Shown: positions 8,464 to 15,664 of the stretch, in pieces
Layout of the letters: every line of letters begins with the position of its first letter
Numbering within the stretch: the first letter of the stretch is position 1
NCBI RefSeq assembly: GCF_001854225.1
Contig: NZ_CP015208.1
Span: 186,001 to 250,000, forward strand
Direction: 5' to 3'
Origin: Candidatus Rhodoluna planktonica
GTDB taxonomy: Bacteria; Actinomycetota; Actinomycetes; Actinomycetales; Microbacteriaceae
DNA length: 64,000 nt
Notes under the pieces: generated by a model
Database searches by the model: none
Told to the model about the DNA's origin: nothing
What the model saw: the letters and a program-made list of their open reading frames with translations, nothing else
Program-made: the position numbers and the translations under genes

Positions 8464-9108
8464 ATGAAGTTCTACGCCGCGGCTCTGCTGTTTGACAATG
8501 ATGGTGTCTTGGTTGACTCGCACGCTGCAGCCGCAATTGCTTGGGCAACCTGGGCAGAAAAATACGCTCCCGGATGGAATTGGGATGTGCCAGAACATGC
8601 TGGAGTCCGCGCCGAAGACATGGTGCGGAAAATGGTTGCTGCTGACCTGTTCGAAGAGGCCAACAACTTCATCAATCAACTCGAGCAAGACACCGCCGAT
8701 CAAACCGTGCCGCTACCTGGAGGATTAGAACTAGTTCAAAGTTTGAAGCCAGGAACCTGGACGGTGTGTACATCTGCGAATCCGAATCTAGGCAAGGCCA
8801 GACTTGCGGCAGCGGGTTATCCGTTACCTGCAGAATTAGTTACCGCAGCCGACGTCGCAAACGGCAAACCGGCGCCCGACCCTTATTTACTCGGTGCCAG
8901 ACGATTAGGGTTTGACCCAGCCGATTGCGTTGTTTTCGAAGATGCCCAATCGGGAGTCTTAGCCGCCATCGAAGCCGGCGCAGGGCTGGTGGTTGGAGTT
9001 TCTGCCAGAGCGTTAGAAACTGATGCGGACATCGTCGTAAAAAATCTCAGTGGCATCGCATTCGACGGTGAAGTGTTAACTATTTCGGATAAAAGCAGAT
9101 TGCGGTAA
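8464..9108 (+). CDS. HAD-superfamily hydrolase, beta-phosphoglucomutase-like sugar phosphatase
   Basis: The 214-aa protein has all four HAD motifs. Motif I is FDNDGVLVDS with nucleophile D11 and acid/base D13. Motif II is CTSAN, motif III the lysine in GKPAPDPYLLGA, and motif IV is FEDAQSGVLAA. The GKPAPD and EDAQSG versions and the helical cap put it among the sugar-phosphate phosphatases/phosphoglucomutases. Its exact substrate is unknown. It may serve as a housekeeping phosphatase next to the sugar kinase across the divergent promoter. It lies 17 nt after the membrane protein and 28 nt before the glutaredoxin-like gene. Confidence 0.88.
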   Translation: MKFYAAALLFDNDGVLVDSHAAAAIAWATWAEKYAPGWNWDVPEHAGVRAEDMVRKMVAADLFEEANNFINQLEQDTADQTVPLPGGLELVQSLKPGTWTVCTSANPNLGKARLAAAGYPLPAELVTAADVANGKPAPDPYLLGARRLGFDPADCVVFEDAQSGVLAAIEAGAGLVVGVSARALETDADIVVKNLSGIAFDGEVLTISDKSRLR

Positions 9109-9136
9109 ATTCGACTGTCGAAGAAAAAGGTAAATC

Positions 9137-9388
9137 ATGTCTGAAGTAATTTTTTACGGCGCCGACTGGTGCAGCGACTGCCGCCGATCAAAAGCTCAAC
9201 TGAACGAGCTAGGCGTCAAATACGAATTGCGCGATGTTGAAAAAGAACCCGAGTTCGCAATTCAATCCGAACTTGTTGCTGGCCGCAAAAACATTCCGGT
9301 TATTTTGTTTGAAGACGGCAAATTTTTAGTCGAACCATCAAACATTCAACTCGCAGATGCCCTGCGCGAGCGTGGTCTGATTGCTTAA
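9137..9388 (+). CDS. Glutaredoxin/mycoredoxin-like protein
   Basis: The 83-aa thioredoxin-fold protein has a CSDC active site (ADWCSDCRRSK) near residue 13, the NIPVILFEDG segment holding the conserved cis-proline, and a final helix (QLADALRERG). It should reduce disulfides or mycothiol mixed disulfides in the cytoplasm. The CxxC pair distinguishes it from NrdH (CVQC), encoded at 31.0 kb. The start has an AAAGGT ribosome site. Its last 8 nt overlap the response regulator start, which implies coupled translation of a redox protein with a two-component system. Confidence 0.85.
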   Translation: MSEVIFYGADWCSDCRRSKAQLNELGVKYELRDVEKEPEFAIQSELVAGRKNIPVILFEDGKFLVEPSNIQLADALRERGLIA

Positions 9389-10034
9389 GCGAACCGTTGT
9401 CGTCGTCGAAGATGAGGCGCTGCTTCGCGACCTGGTTGCCCAGAGTCTAGAGCGAGCGGGTTTTTCAGTAACAACTGCCGCTAATGCCGCCGATGCTCGT
9501 CGCGCATGTGTTGCGGTAGATCCAGATGCCGTGGTTGTCGATATTGAACTTGGTCCTGGCCCTACCGGCTTTGACTTTGTCGAGGCTTTGCTTAAAACCA
9601 CTCCAGATGTAAGTGTCGTTTTTCTGACTAACCTGCCAGATGTTCGATTTGCCGGGCAAGACCCAAAGCAGCTTCCAAAGTCGATTGCTTACCTTCGCAA
9701 ATCGCAGCTGGTCAACTCGGATGAGTTGGTAATGGCACTTGAAAATGCCCTAAAAGGCAATGTTTCACCGGCGTTTAGACACGACCAAAGCGGTGAACGG
9801 CCTTTGGCCGGGCTTTCACGCAAGCAAGTTTCGGTGCTGCAGCTTTTGGCACTGGGATATTCAAATAGTCAGATAGCCGAAAAAAGAGGCACCACCATTA
9901 GAGCTGTCGAAGGCATCGTCAGTCGAATTTTTATGGCCATGGGAATTGATCCGCAGGCACCAGGCAATGCTCGAGTAGAAGCAGCGCGCCAATACCTAAC
10001 TGCCAGCGGTCATCAAATTCCAGAGCCTGCCTAA
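9381..10034 (+). CDS. Two-component response regulator, REC plus LuxR-type HTH
   Basis: The 217-aa protein has a receiver domain with acidic pair E10/D11, phosphoacceptor D54 (VVVDIELG), T83 and K107. Its C-terminal HTH (residues about 145-195) has the LuxR/NarL pattern (LSRKQVSVLQLLALGYSNSQIAEK). It should bind DNA as a dimer when phosphorylated by the kinase encoded next. The start is TTG 9381, overlapping the end of the glutaredoxin-like gene by 8 nt. The kinase gene begins 20 nt after its stop, so the two form a cognate pair. Confidence 0.9.
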   Translation: MLKRTVVVVEDEALLRDLVAQSLERAGFSVTTAANAADARRACVAVDPDAVVVDIELGPGPTGFDFVEALLKTTPDVSVVFLTNLPDVRFAGQDPKQLPKSIAYLRKSQLVNSDELVMALENALKGNVSPAFRHDQSGERPLAGLSRKQVSVLQLLALGYSNSQIAEKRGTTIRAVEGIVSRIFMAMGIDPQAPGNARVEAARQYLTASGHQIPEPA

Positions 10035-10054
10035 CTGGCACTATACGGGGGATC

Positions 10055-11815
10055 TTGAATCAGCAGGTTAGGGCGGCTACTCCGAAAAGTAGTCTTCGCG
10101 AGGCTATTACCAACGCTGCCGGTCCGGTGGCACTGAGCAATCAGGTACTGCTGCTATTTGCGATTCCGTCGTATGCCTCGATTTTTCTTTACAATCTTCA
10201 ACGATCAAACGGCACTATTTTTGACTGGTTCATCATCGGTTCAGTTGCCTACCTCACTACGATTGGTGTTCTGCTAATTTTCAGAGCAACAGTTTTGGGG
10301 ACAGATTTCAGGCCTTCGAAGCCTTTTGTGATGATATCGGCGCTGGTGACCGCCGGAACCGCTAGGGCTATAAGCGTTCTGATAATCGGCGGCTGGCTTG
10401 GCGTTGTGCCCGCCAGTGATGCGCTATTTCGACTTTTTAGCGGGCCATTTTTTGTGCTTGGTGCTATCGCCACTATTGCCATTTACTATGCTTCCGTGCG
10501 TCGCAATGAAGAGACTCTGGCTCAGCTGCGACGTGAGAAAGCTGTACTTGATGAGTTGCGCGGCAGCGTCCGCGAACGCATTAGGTTGCAGCGTGAGCAG
10601 CTGGTATCCCAGGTAGAGCGAGCTATAGCACCTGTTATTGAACGCTTCGAAAAAGAGCGAAACGCAAAACAGTCAATAGAGATTTTGAGGGCCTCTGTTG
10701 ATGAAGTTGTTCGCCCGCTAAGTCACGCTATTGCCAAGCCGGGTGCCTTCCCAACCGAGACCGGGACTCTGGATGCGGTTCTCGAAAAGGTTGAAAAAGA
10801 ACGGCAGCGGCTGCCCAAACTAGTAAATGTCGGTGACATGCTGGTGCCGCTGTTTATTTTGTTCACCATGACCACCGCCGGCATCGGCCCACTTTTTGAG
10901 ATAACCCCTGGCCGCGAAGCGCTTGCGGTAATTACCTTCACAGTTGGTGGTTGGACGTCACTCAAGTCGATTCAGGCTTTGGCGCGAAAAATTTGGGCAC
11001 CCGTTTGGCTGGCCGCAGTCTGGGTGCTGGTGATCAGTTTTGTCGTCGCAGTAATCATCGAGGCATTACTAATTTTTGTTGCCCGCTCAAGCTTTGAGCA
11101 GGTGCAGCTCTGGCAAGTTTTTTCGCTAATTTCGTTGGGCTCAGTCACTTCGATGTTTATGCAGGTGCCCAGAACTTTGCGATTTGCGTCCGAGCAGCAG
11201 TTGCGTGCAGTAGTTCAAGATCTTGAAATTTTGAACTCGGAACTTCGGCAGCAGGTTTGGCATAACCAGCGCCGCATCGCGTCTATTTTGCACGGCTCGG
11301 TGCAGGCAGCAATTTATGCGGGCGCCATGAAGATTGCGGAACAGGCAGTGCTTGACCCGACGCTAATTACAAAAATACGTCGGGATGTCGACGCTGCGAT
11401 TAACCGGTTGCACACAGAAACCGAGTCGACCGATGTAGTTGAAGTAATTGGTCAGATGAGTGCTGTCTGGCACGGTGTCTGCGATGTGCGTTTGGCTGAA
11501 TATTCGAAGCGAGCGGCTACAGCACTGGCCGGCAACTCGGTGGCAGCAAGTTGCACTATCGAGGTGGTTCGCGAAGCGGTCAACAATGCCATCAAACACG
11601 GTGGGGCTAAGCAGCTTTCAATTTACATTCGTCTCGAGTCGGAAAAACTGGTTCGCCTGGTCATTGAAAATGACGGCGCTCCAGCACTCGACGATGCAGT
11701 TGCCGGGTTTGGTAGTCAGGTGCTCGATGAAATCACCCACCAGTGGAGTCTAAAAAGTGAAAATGGCCTTACTTATCTGGTGGCGATGATTCCGGTTTCA
11801 AAAATCTCTAGGTAA
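10055..11815 (+). CDS. Membrane sensor histidine kinase with split transmembrane region
   Basis: The 586-aa protein has four N-terminal membrane segments (about 25-150). A charged helical stretch (150-260) that looks coiled-coil follows, then a second membrane block of about four segments (260-370). The cytoplasmic kinase part has a candidate phospho-His H413 in ILHGSVQAAI, in a HisKA_3/NarX-like dimerisation helix. The ATP domain has an N box EAVNNAIKHG (507-516) and a G box NDGAP (539-543). The long coiled coil between two membrane blocks is unusual and may be the sensing module. The signal is unknown. The start is TTG 10055, 20 nt after the regulator. Confidence 0.83.
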   Translation: MNQQVRAATPKSSLREAITNAAGPVALSNQVLLLFAIPSYASIFLYNLQRSNGTIFDWFIIGSVAYLTTIGVLLIFRATVLGTDFRPSKPFVMISALVTAGTARAISVLIIGGWLGVVPASDALFRLFSGPFFVLGAIATIAIYYASVRRNEETLAQLRREKAVLDELRGSVRERIRLQREQLVSQVERAIAPVIERFEKERNAKQSIEILRASVDEVVRPLSHAIAKPGAFPTETGTLDAVLEKVEKERQRLPKLVNVGDMLVPLFILFTMTTAGIGPLFEITPGREALAVITFTVGGWTSLKSIQALARKIWAPVWLAAVWVLVISFVVAVIIEALLIFVARSSFEQVQLWQVFSLISLGSVTSMFMQVPRTLRFASEQQLRAVVQDLEILNSELRQQVWHNQRRIASILHGSVQAAIYAGAMKIAEQAVLDPTLITKIRRDVDAAINRLHTETESTDVVEVIGQMSAVWHGVCDVRLAEYSKRAATALAGNSVAASCTIEVVREAVNNAIKHGGAKQLSIYIRLESEKLVRLVIENDGAPALDDAVAGFGSQVLDEITHQWSLKSENGLTYLVAMIPVSKISR

Positions 11816-11831
11816 AAGTGTCTTACTCGGC

Positions 11832-11975
11832 TAGGCTGGCCTAAGCAACAAAATCGTTGCAGTAGTCGTTTGCGAATTTTCCTTCTTATTGTGTGTGGGT
11901 CTAGCGCTGTTCGACTAACCCAAACAATCGTGCAGCTACTCCCTGTGTGATTACACAAAACTGAATGAGGAAAAA
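11832..11975 (+). promoter_or_regulatory. Promoter and structured 5' UTR of the DEAD-box helicase gene
   Basis: A TAGGCT -10 box (11832-11837) is followed by roughly 130 nt of untranslated leader, long for this genome. It contains a GCAAC/GTTGC hairpin (11845-11860) and a second hairpin, TGGGT-TAG against CTA-ACCCA (11896-11922, one bulge). A GAGGAAAA ribosome site precedes ATG 11976. DEAD-box helicase mRNAs in other bacteria are often controlled through long leaders; that role here is inference. Confidence 0.5.
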
Positions 11976-14243
11976 ATGCCAAATTTTGGCACTACAAACG
12001 CGCGCGCCGCAAAGGGCGGCGCCAAAAAATCTGCCCTAAAGAGTGGCGCTAAAGGCGCACCTAAATCGGCTCGCAAGGCCGTGGGTTCAAACTTTAAGAC
12101 TCGTGAAGACGGTCGTGGTGGCCGTGCTCCGCATCGCGCTGATGCTGCCCCACGCGGCAAGCGCACTCCATTTTTCGAAGAAGGCCCTAAGCGCAGCTAC
12201 GGTGCCGACCGTGAAATGTCTCAGGGTCGTGAAGACCGCGGCCGCGACTGGCAGCCACGCGAAAACCGTGAAGGTTTCGCTGGCCGCAAGCCACGTCATG
12301 CCGCGTCTGGTCGCGATGGCGCCCGTGAATTTAACCGCGATGACAACCGTGGTGGCCGTGACTATGGCCGCAGCGACAACCGCGGAGGCCGTGACTGGCA
12401 GCCACGCGAAAACCGCGAAGGCGCACGTCGTTTTGACGACCGCGCACCGCGTCGCGATTTTGACGATCGCGCACCGCGTCGCGAATGGACCGAAGAGCGC
12501 CCAGCACGTCGCTCATTCGATGGTGACCGTGCCCCTCGTCGTGATTTTGATGACCGCGCACCACGTCGCAATTTCAGCGAAGATCGCCCAAAGCGCGACT
12601 TCGGAGACCGCCCACGCTTCGGTGACCGCAACGATCGCCGTGCTGACTTTGCCGGTGACCGCAGCCCGCGCCGCGGTTTCGAAGACCGTGCGCCGCGACG
12701 CGACTTTGAGAACGGTCGCCCAGACCGCGCCGACCGCCTAGCTCGCGACGAATCTCGCGACCAGGTTTTCAAGGCTGCTCGCAGCAAGACCCCAAATAAA
12801 AAGGCTTTCTTCGAGGATGAGGTTCTTGAGCGTTTGACATCGGTCTCAACCGACGACGCAATTACCGTTGAAAGCTTCGAAGACATGGGCTTGCACCCAA
12901 AAATGCTGGTTTCGCTAACCGGCATGGGTGCCGAGCGTCCGTTCCCAATTCAGGCCAGCACCATCCCAGCCGCTATTTCAGGCCGCGATGTTTTGGGTCG
13001 CGGAAAAACCGGTTCAGGAAAAACAATTGCCTTCACAGTTCCACTGGTAACCAAGTTGGTTGCCGGAGGTTCACAGCCACGAAAGCCAGGTAAGCCTCGT
13101 GCTTTGATCCTGGCTCCGACCCGCGAGTTGGCCGATCAAATCGACCGCACCGTAAACGGCATCGCTCGTCCGGTTGGTTTTTACACCACCTGCATCTACG
13201 GAGGTGTACCGCAGCGCAAGCAAGAGAACGCCATGAGCCGCGGTGTCGACATCGTGGTGGCAACTCCTGGTCGTCTTGAGGACTTGATGGCTCAGGGCAT
13301 TGTTGACCTAAGCGAGGTCGAGACTATGGTTATCGACGAGGCCGACCACATGTGTGACCTTGGCTTCATCGAAGGTGTGCGTCGCATCATGACCGCTGCT
13401 GGCGACAGTCAGAAACTACTCTTTTCGGCAACCTTAGACAAAGAGGTTGATGCGCTGGTCAAACAGTTCATGCCAGACCCCTACGTGTTTGAAGTTCCTG
13501 AAGAAGAAGTTGACCACTCAAACATCACTCACCGTGTTTTGGTTGTAGACGACCACGACCGCTCACAGGTGCTGTTGCGTTTGGTTCAGGGTGCAAACAA
13601 GTCGCTGATCTTTGCTCGCACCAAGATGACCGCCGAGCGCTTGAGCGAAAGCTTGACCGCTGCCGGCGTGCCAGCCGCACGCTTACACGGTGACCTAAAT
13701 CAAAACCAGCGCAACCGAAACCTCGAGCGTTTCACTCGTGGCGAAGTTCGCGTATTGGTGGCGACTGATGTGGCCGCTCGCGGCATCCACGTTGATGACG
13801 TTGCCTTGGTAATTCAGGTTGACCCACCGCAGGAATACAAGACCTACCTGCACCGTTCGGGCCGAACCGGTCGTGCGCACAACAAGGGAACCGTAATCAC
13901 TTTGATTCCGCGTTCACGTCGTCGTCGCATGGAAGATTTGCTGAACCGTGCCGAGCGCGACGGAATCTTCAGCGAAGTTCGCCCAGCAGCGCCGCTGTTG
14001 GAAGAACTTGCTGGCCCGATTGCGCCACCTCCGGTAGCTGATTCGCTTGACTTCGGTGACAGCCGTGGCGGCGACCGTGGCGGTGACCGTGGTTCACGCG
14101 GTGGTTCACGTGGTTCTTACGGTGGCAACCGTGGTGGCCGTGGTGGCGACCGTGGATTCTCTGGTGGTCGTTCACGTGGCGAAGGCGCTCGCGGTGGCGA
14201 ACGTTCAGGGCCACGCACCAAAGCTCGTAAATTCGACAACTAA
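11976..14243 (+). CDS. DEAD-box ATP-dependent RNA helicase with long disordered R/D/G-rich tails
   Basis: The 755-aa protein has an N-terminal basic region (1-280) of low complexity that includes about seven imperfect DDRAPRRDF-type repeats (152-245) and two [11 protein letters not shown] repeats. The helicase core runs from about 295 to 680. Its motifs are I GKTGSGKT (343-350), Ia PTRELADQ, Ib [14 protein letters not shown] in [31 protein letters not shown] and [10 protein letters not shown]. The C-terminus is an RGG-rich tail (about 690-755). It should remodel RNA in ribosome assembly or at low temperature. The tails resemble those driving RNA binding and condensate formation in CsdA/DeaD-like proteins. 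It is a CDS with no close downstream partner. Confidence 0.95.
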   Translation: MPNFGTTNARAAKGGAKKSALKSGAKGAPKSARKAVGSNFKTREDGRGGRAPHRADAAPRGKRTPFFEEGPKRSYGADREMSQGREDRGRDWQPRENREGFAGRKPRHAASGRDGAREFNRDDNRGGRDYGRSDNRGGRDWQPRENREGARRFDDRAPRRDFDDRAPRREWTEERPARRSFDGDRAPRRDFDDRAPRRNFSEDRPKRDFGDRPRFGDRNDRRADFAGDRSPRRGFEDRAPRRDFENGRPDRADRLARDESRDQVFKAARSKTPNKKAFFEDEVLERLTSVSTDDAITVESFEDMGLHPKMLVSLTGMGAERPFPIQASTIPAAISGRDVLGRGKTGSGKTIAFTVPLVTKLVAGGSQPRKPGKPRALILAPTRELADQIDRTVNGIARPVGFYTTCIYGGVPQRKQENAMSRGVDIVVATPGRLEDLMAQGIVDLSEVETMVIDEADHMCDLGFIEGVRRIMTAAGDSQKLLFSATLDKEVDALVKQFMPDPYVFEVPEEEVDHSNITHRVLVVDDHDRSQVLLRLVQGANKSLIFARTKMTAERLSESLTAAGVPAARLHGDLNQNQRNRNLERFTRGEVRVLVATDVAARGIHVDDVALVIQVDPPQEYKTYLHRSGRTGRAHNKGTVITLIPRSRRRRMEDLLNRAERDGIFSEVRPAAPLLEELAGPIAPPPVADSLDFGDSRGGDRGGDRGSRGGSRGSYGGNRGGRGGDRGFSGGRSRGEGARGGERSGPRTKARKFDN
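12429..12713 (+). repeat. Intragenic imperfect repeats encoding DDRAPRRDF-like units
   Basis: Roughly seven tandem or near-tandem 27-30 bp units in the helicase gene encode variants of (D/E)DRAPRR(D/E/N/G)F. They are separated by short variable linkers. Nucleotide identity is high at the GACCGCGCACCGCGTCGC core. Confidence 0.75.
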
Positions 14244-14254
14244 ATAATTTGCAC

Positions 14255-14284
14255 TTGCGCCGAGGTCGGCGGTCTTGTTAGGCT
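14255..14284 (+). promoter_or_regulatory. Promoter of rplJL
   Basis: TTGCGC (14255-14260) and TAGGCT (14279-14284) are separated by 18 bp. The predicted transcript starts about 14291, giving a leader of about 200 nt before rplJ. Confidence 0.6.
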
Positions 14285-14491
14285 GTAAGAAGCCAAAGAC
14301 CGCCGGTTTCGGTCGTGAGCAATCCTTCGAAGAAATTCAATGGGTTATTCACGCCGACTAAGAAACCAAAAGTTGACCTGCGTAGGTGTACTAGAACTAA
14401 ATCCCGTTTTCGGGTTTTGCTGCTCTGTGCGTCTGCGCCAGAGCATTTTTTATTTCTTGGGGCTACCGGCAAATCGAAATCAAGGAGTGCC
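14285..14491 (+). promoter_or_regulatory. L10 leader region
   Basis: The roughly 200-nt untranslated leader before rplJ is in the position of the ribosomal protein L10 leader, where the L10(L12)4 complex binds and represses its own mRNA. The stretch has GC-rich paired segments near 14298-14325 and ends with a terminator-like hairpin. I assign it by position and structure; a covariance-model match would settle the fold. Confidence 0.6.
14422..14452 (+). terminator. Attenuator hairpin inside the L10 leader
   Basis: GCTCTG (14422-14427) pairs with CAGAGC (14439-14444). The inner GCG/CGC pairing has a one-base bulge, and a T6 tract follows at 14446-14451. It is upstream of the rplJ start at 14492, so premature termination would control rplJL. 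Confidence 0.65.
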
Positions 14492-15001
14492 ATGGCGAAC
14501 AAGGTGCAGAGCGTTGCCGAGCTAACTGAAAAGTTTCAGAGCTCGACCGCGATCTTTCTAACCGAGTACCGCGGCCTAACTGTGGCTCAGCTCAAAGAGC
14601 TGCGCCGTTCAATCAGTGCGGACGCAACCTACGCCGTGGCAAAGAACACGTTGATCGAGATCGCTGCAAAGAACGCTGGAGTTACCGCATTTGACGGCCA
14701 GTTGTTCGGACCAACCGCTCTCGCTTTTGTTTCAGGTGACGGTGTCACTGTTGCAAAAGCCCTACGCGACTTTGCCAAGGCAAATCCTCAGCTTGTAGTT
14801 AAGACCGGTCTGTTTGACGGTGCCGCTCTTTCTGCTGATGAGGTACAGAAGCTTGCCGACCTCGAAACCCGCGACGTTCTATTGGCCAAGGCCGCTGGAA
14901 TGTTCAAGGCTTCGCTATACAAGGCTGCTTACACATTCAACGCTCCACTTGCTCAGGCAGTTCGCACTGTCGACGCGCTTCGCGCAAAGCAAGAGGGCTA
15001 A
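14492..15001 (+). CDS. rplJ: 50S ribosomal protein L10
   Basis: The 169-aa L10 anchors L7/L12 dimers on the 50S stalk. Family features are the N-terminal MANKVQSVAELTEKFQSS, the TEYRGLTVAQLKELRR segment, VAKNTLIEIA, and the C-terminal helix (ETRDVLLAKAAGMFKAS onwards) that carries the L7/L12 dimers. The open frame extends further upstream, but the AAGGAG site at 14482-14487 and family length fix the ATG at 14492. The upstream codons belong to the L10 leader. The gene lies 45 nt before rplL. Confidence 0.98.
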   Translation: MANKVQSVAELTEKFQSSTAIFLTEYRGLTVAQLKELRRSISADATYAVAKNTLIEIAAKNAGVTAFDGQLFGPTALAFVSGDGVTVAKALRDFAKANPQLVVKTGLFDGAALSADEVQKLADLETRDVLLAKAAGMFKASLYKAAYTFNAPLAQAVRTVDALRAKQEG

Positions 15002-15046
15002 AACGCTTCAAACGATTTACAAATCTAAAAACCCAAGGAGAAAAAA

Positions 15047-15427
15047 ATGGCAAAGCTGACCACTGACCAGCTAATTGAGGCCTTCAAAGAGCTATCTCTA
15101 ATCGAGCTTTCAGAGTTCGTTAAGAAGTTCGAAGAGGTATTCGAAGTAACCGCTGCTGCACCAGTTGCAGTTGCTGCTGCAGGCGCTGCTGCTCCTGCTG
15201 CTGCTGCAGAAGAGAAAGACTCATTCGACGTCGTTCTTGAGGCTGCTGGCGACCAGAAGATCCAGGTTATTAAAGAGGTTCGTGCTCTTACCAACCTAGG
15301 TCTAGGCGAAGCAAAGGCTCTTGTAGACGGTGCACCTGCAACCGTTCTAGAGGGTGCAAACAAGGATGCTGCCGAGAAGGCAAAGGCTGCTCTAGAGGGC
15401 GCCGGCGCAAAGGTAACCCTAAAGTAA
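15047..15427 (+). CDS. rplL: 50S ribosomal protein L7/L12
   Basis: The 126-aa protein has the N-terminal dimerisation and L10-binding domain (ending near VFEVTAAA), an Ala-rich hinge (residues about 38-56) and the conserved C-terminal domain ([27 protein letters not shown]) that recruits translational GTPases. An AAGGAG site precedes the ATG. The codons are strongly biased, as in highly expressed genes. A classical terminator follows, so rplJL is a two-gene unit; rpoB is not immediately downstream here. Confidence 0.98.
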   Translation: MAKLTTDQLIEAFKELSLIELSEFVKKFEEVFEVTAAAPVAVAAAGAAAPAAAAEEKDSFDVVLEAAGDQKIQVIKEVRALTNLGLGEAKALVDGAPATVLEGANKDAAEKAKAALEGAGAKVTLK

Positions 15428-15445
15428 GTTCTCTTACCAAATTTC

Positions 15446-15483
15446 AAAACCCGCTCGGCTTCGGCCCGGCGGGTTTTGTTTTT
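15446..15483 (+). terminator. Rho-independent terminator of rplJL
   Basis: AAAACCCGC pairs with GCGGGTTTT around an inner CGG/CCG stem with a CTTCGG-type loop, followed by GTTTTT. It lies about 20 nt after the rplL stop. Confidence 0.92.
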
Positions 15484-15509
15484 AACCCAGGCGATGTTTC
15501 AATAGGCGG

Positions 15510-15650
15510 ATGGATACCCCCTACTTGCCGATTGGCGCACTGGCCGGAACTTTTGTGATGCTACTTTGGCGCGCGCTGCCGTGGCTGATGATTATCTTCG
15601 GATTGATCGTCACATTTCGCTGGCTGACCGGTAAACGCAAAAAGAAGTGA
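15510..15650 (+). CDS. Putative 46-aa membrane microprotein
   Basis: A short frame ATG 15510 to TGA 15648-15650 encodes MDTPYLPIGALAG followed by a hydrophobic helix (about residues 16-36) and a basic tail ending GKRKKK. The topology fits a single-pass protein with its basic end in the cytoplasm. It fills most of the gap between the rplL terminator and cystathionine beta-synthase and ends 3 nt before that gene's -10 box. The ribosome site is weak (AGGCGG close to the ATG), and an internal ATG at residue 17 is possible. Function is unknown. Confidence 0.5.
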   Translation: MDTPYLPIGALAGTFVMLLWRALPWLMIIFGLIVTFRWLTGKRKKK

Positions 15651-15652
15651 CC

Positions 15653-15658
15653 TAGGCT
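15653..15658 (+). promoter_or_regulatory. Leaderless -10 box of the cystathionine beta-synthase gene
   Basis: TAGGCT lies 6 nt before ATG 15665, with no ribosome site between them. Confidence 0.55.
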
Positions 15659-15664
15659 TAAGTC

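Noticed and set aside
10042-10057. Leaderless -10 for the sensor kinase gene (TATACG, 7 nt before TTG)
   Set aside because: The box lacks the final T of TANNNT and the gene is 20 nt behind the response regulator, so co-transcription is more likely.
12362-12925. 187-aa open frame antisense to the DEAD-box gene, rich in Arg and Ser
   Set aside because: It is the reverse-strand reading of the repetitive R/D-rich tail; composition follows the sense repeats and there is no ribosome site.
14315-14491. N-terminal extension of L10
   Set aside because: It falls in the L10 leader; AAGGAG and family length fix the start at 14492.
15025-15447. 140-aa open frame antisense to rplL
   Set aside because: It mirrors the biased codons of L7/L12, includes a low-complexity Ala run and has no family resemblance.
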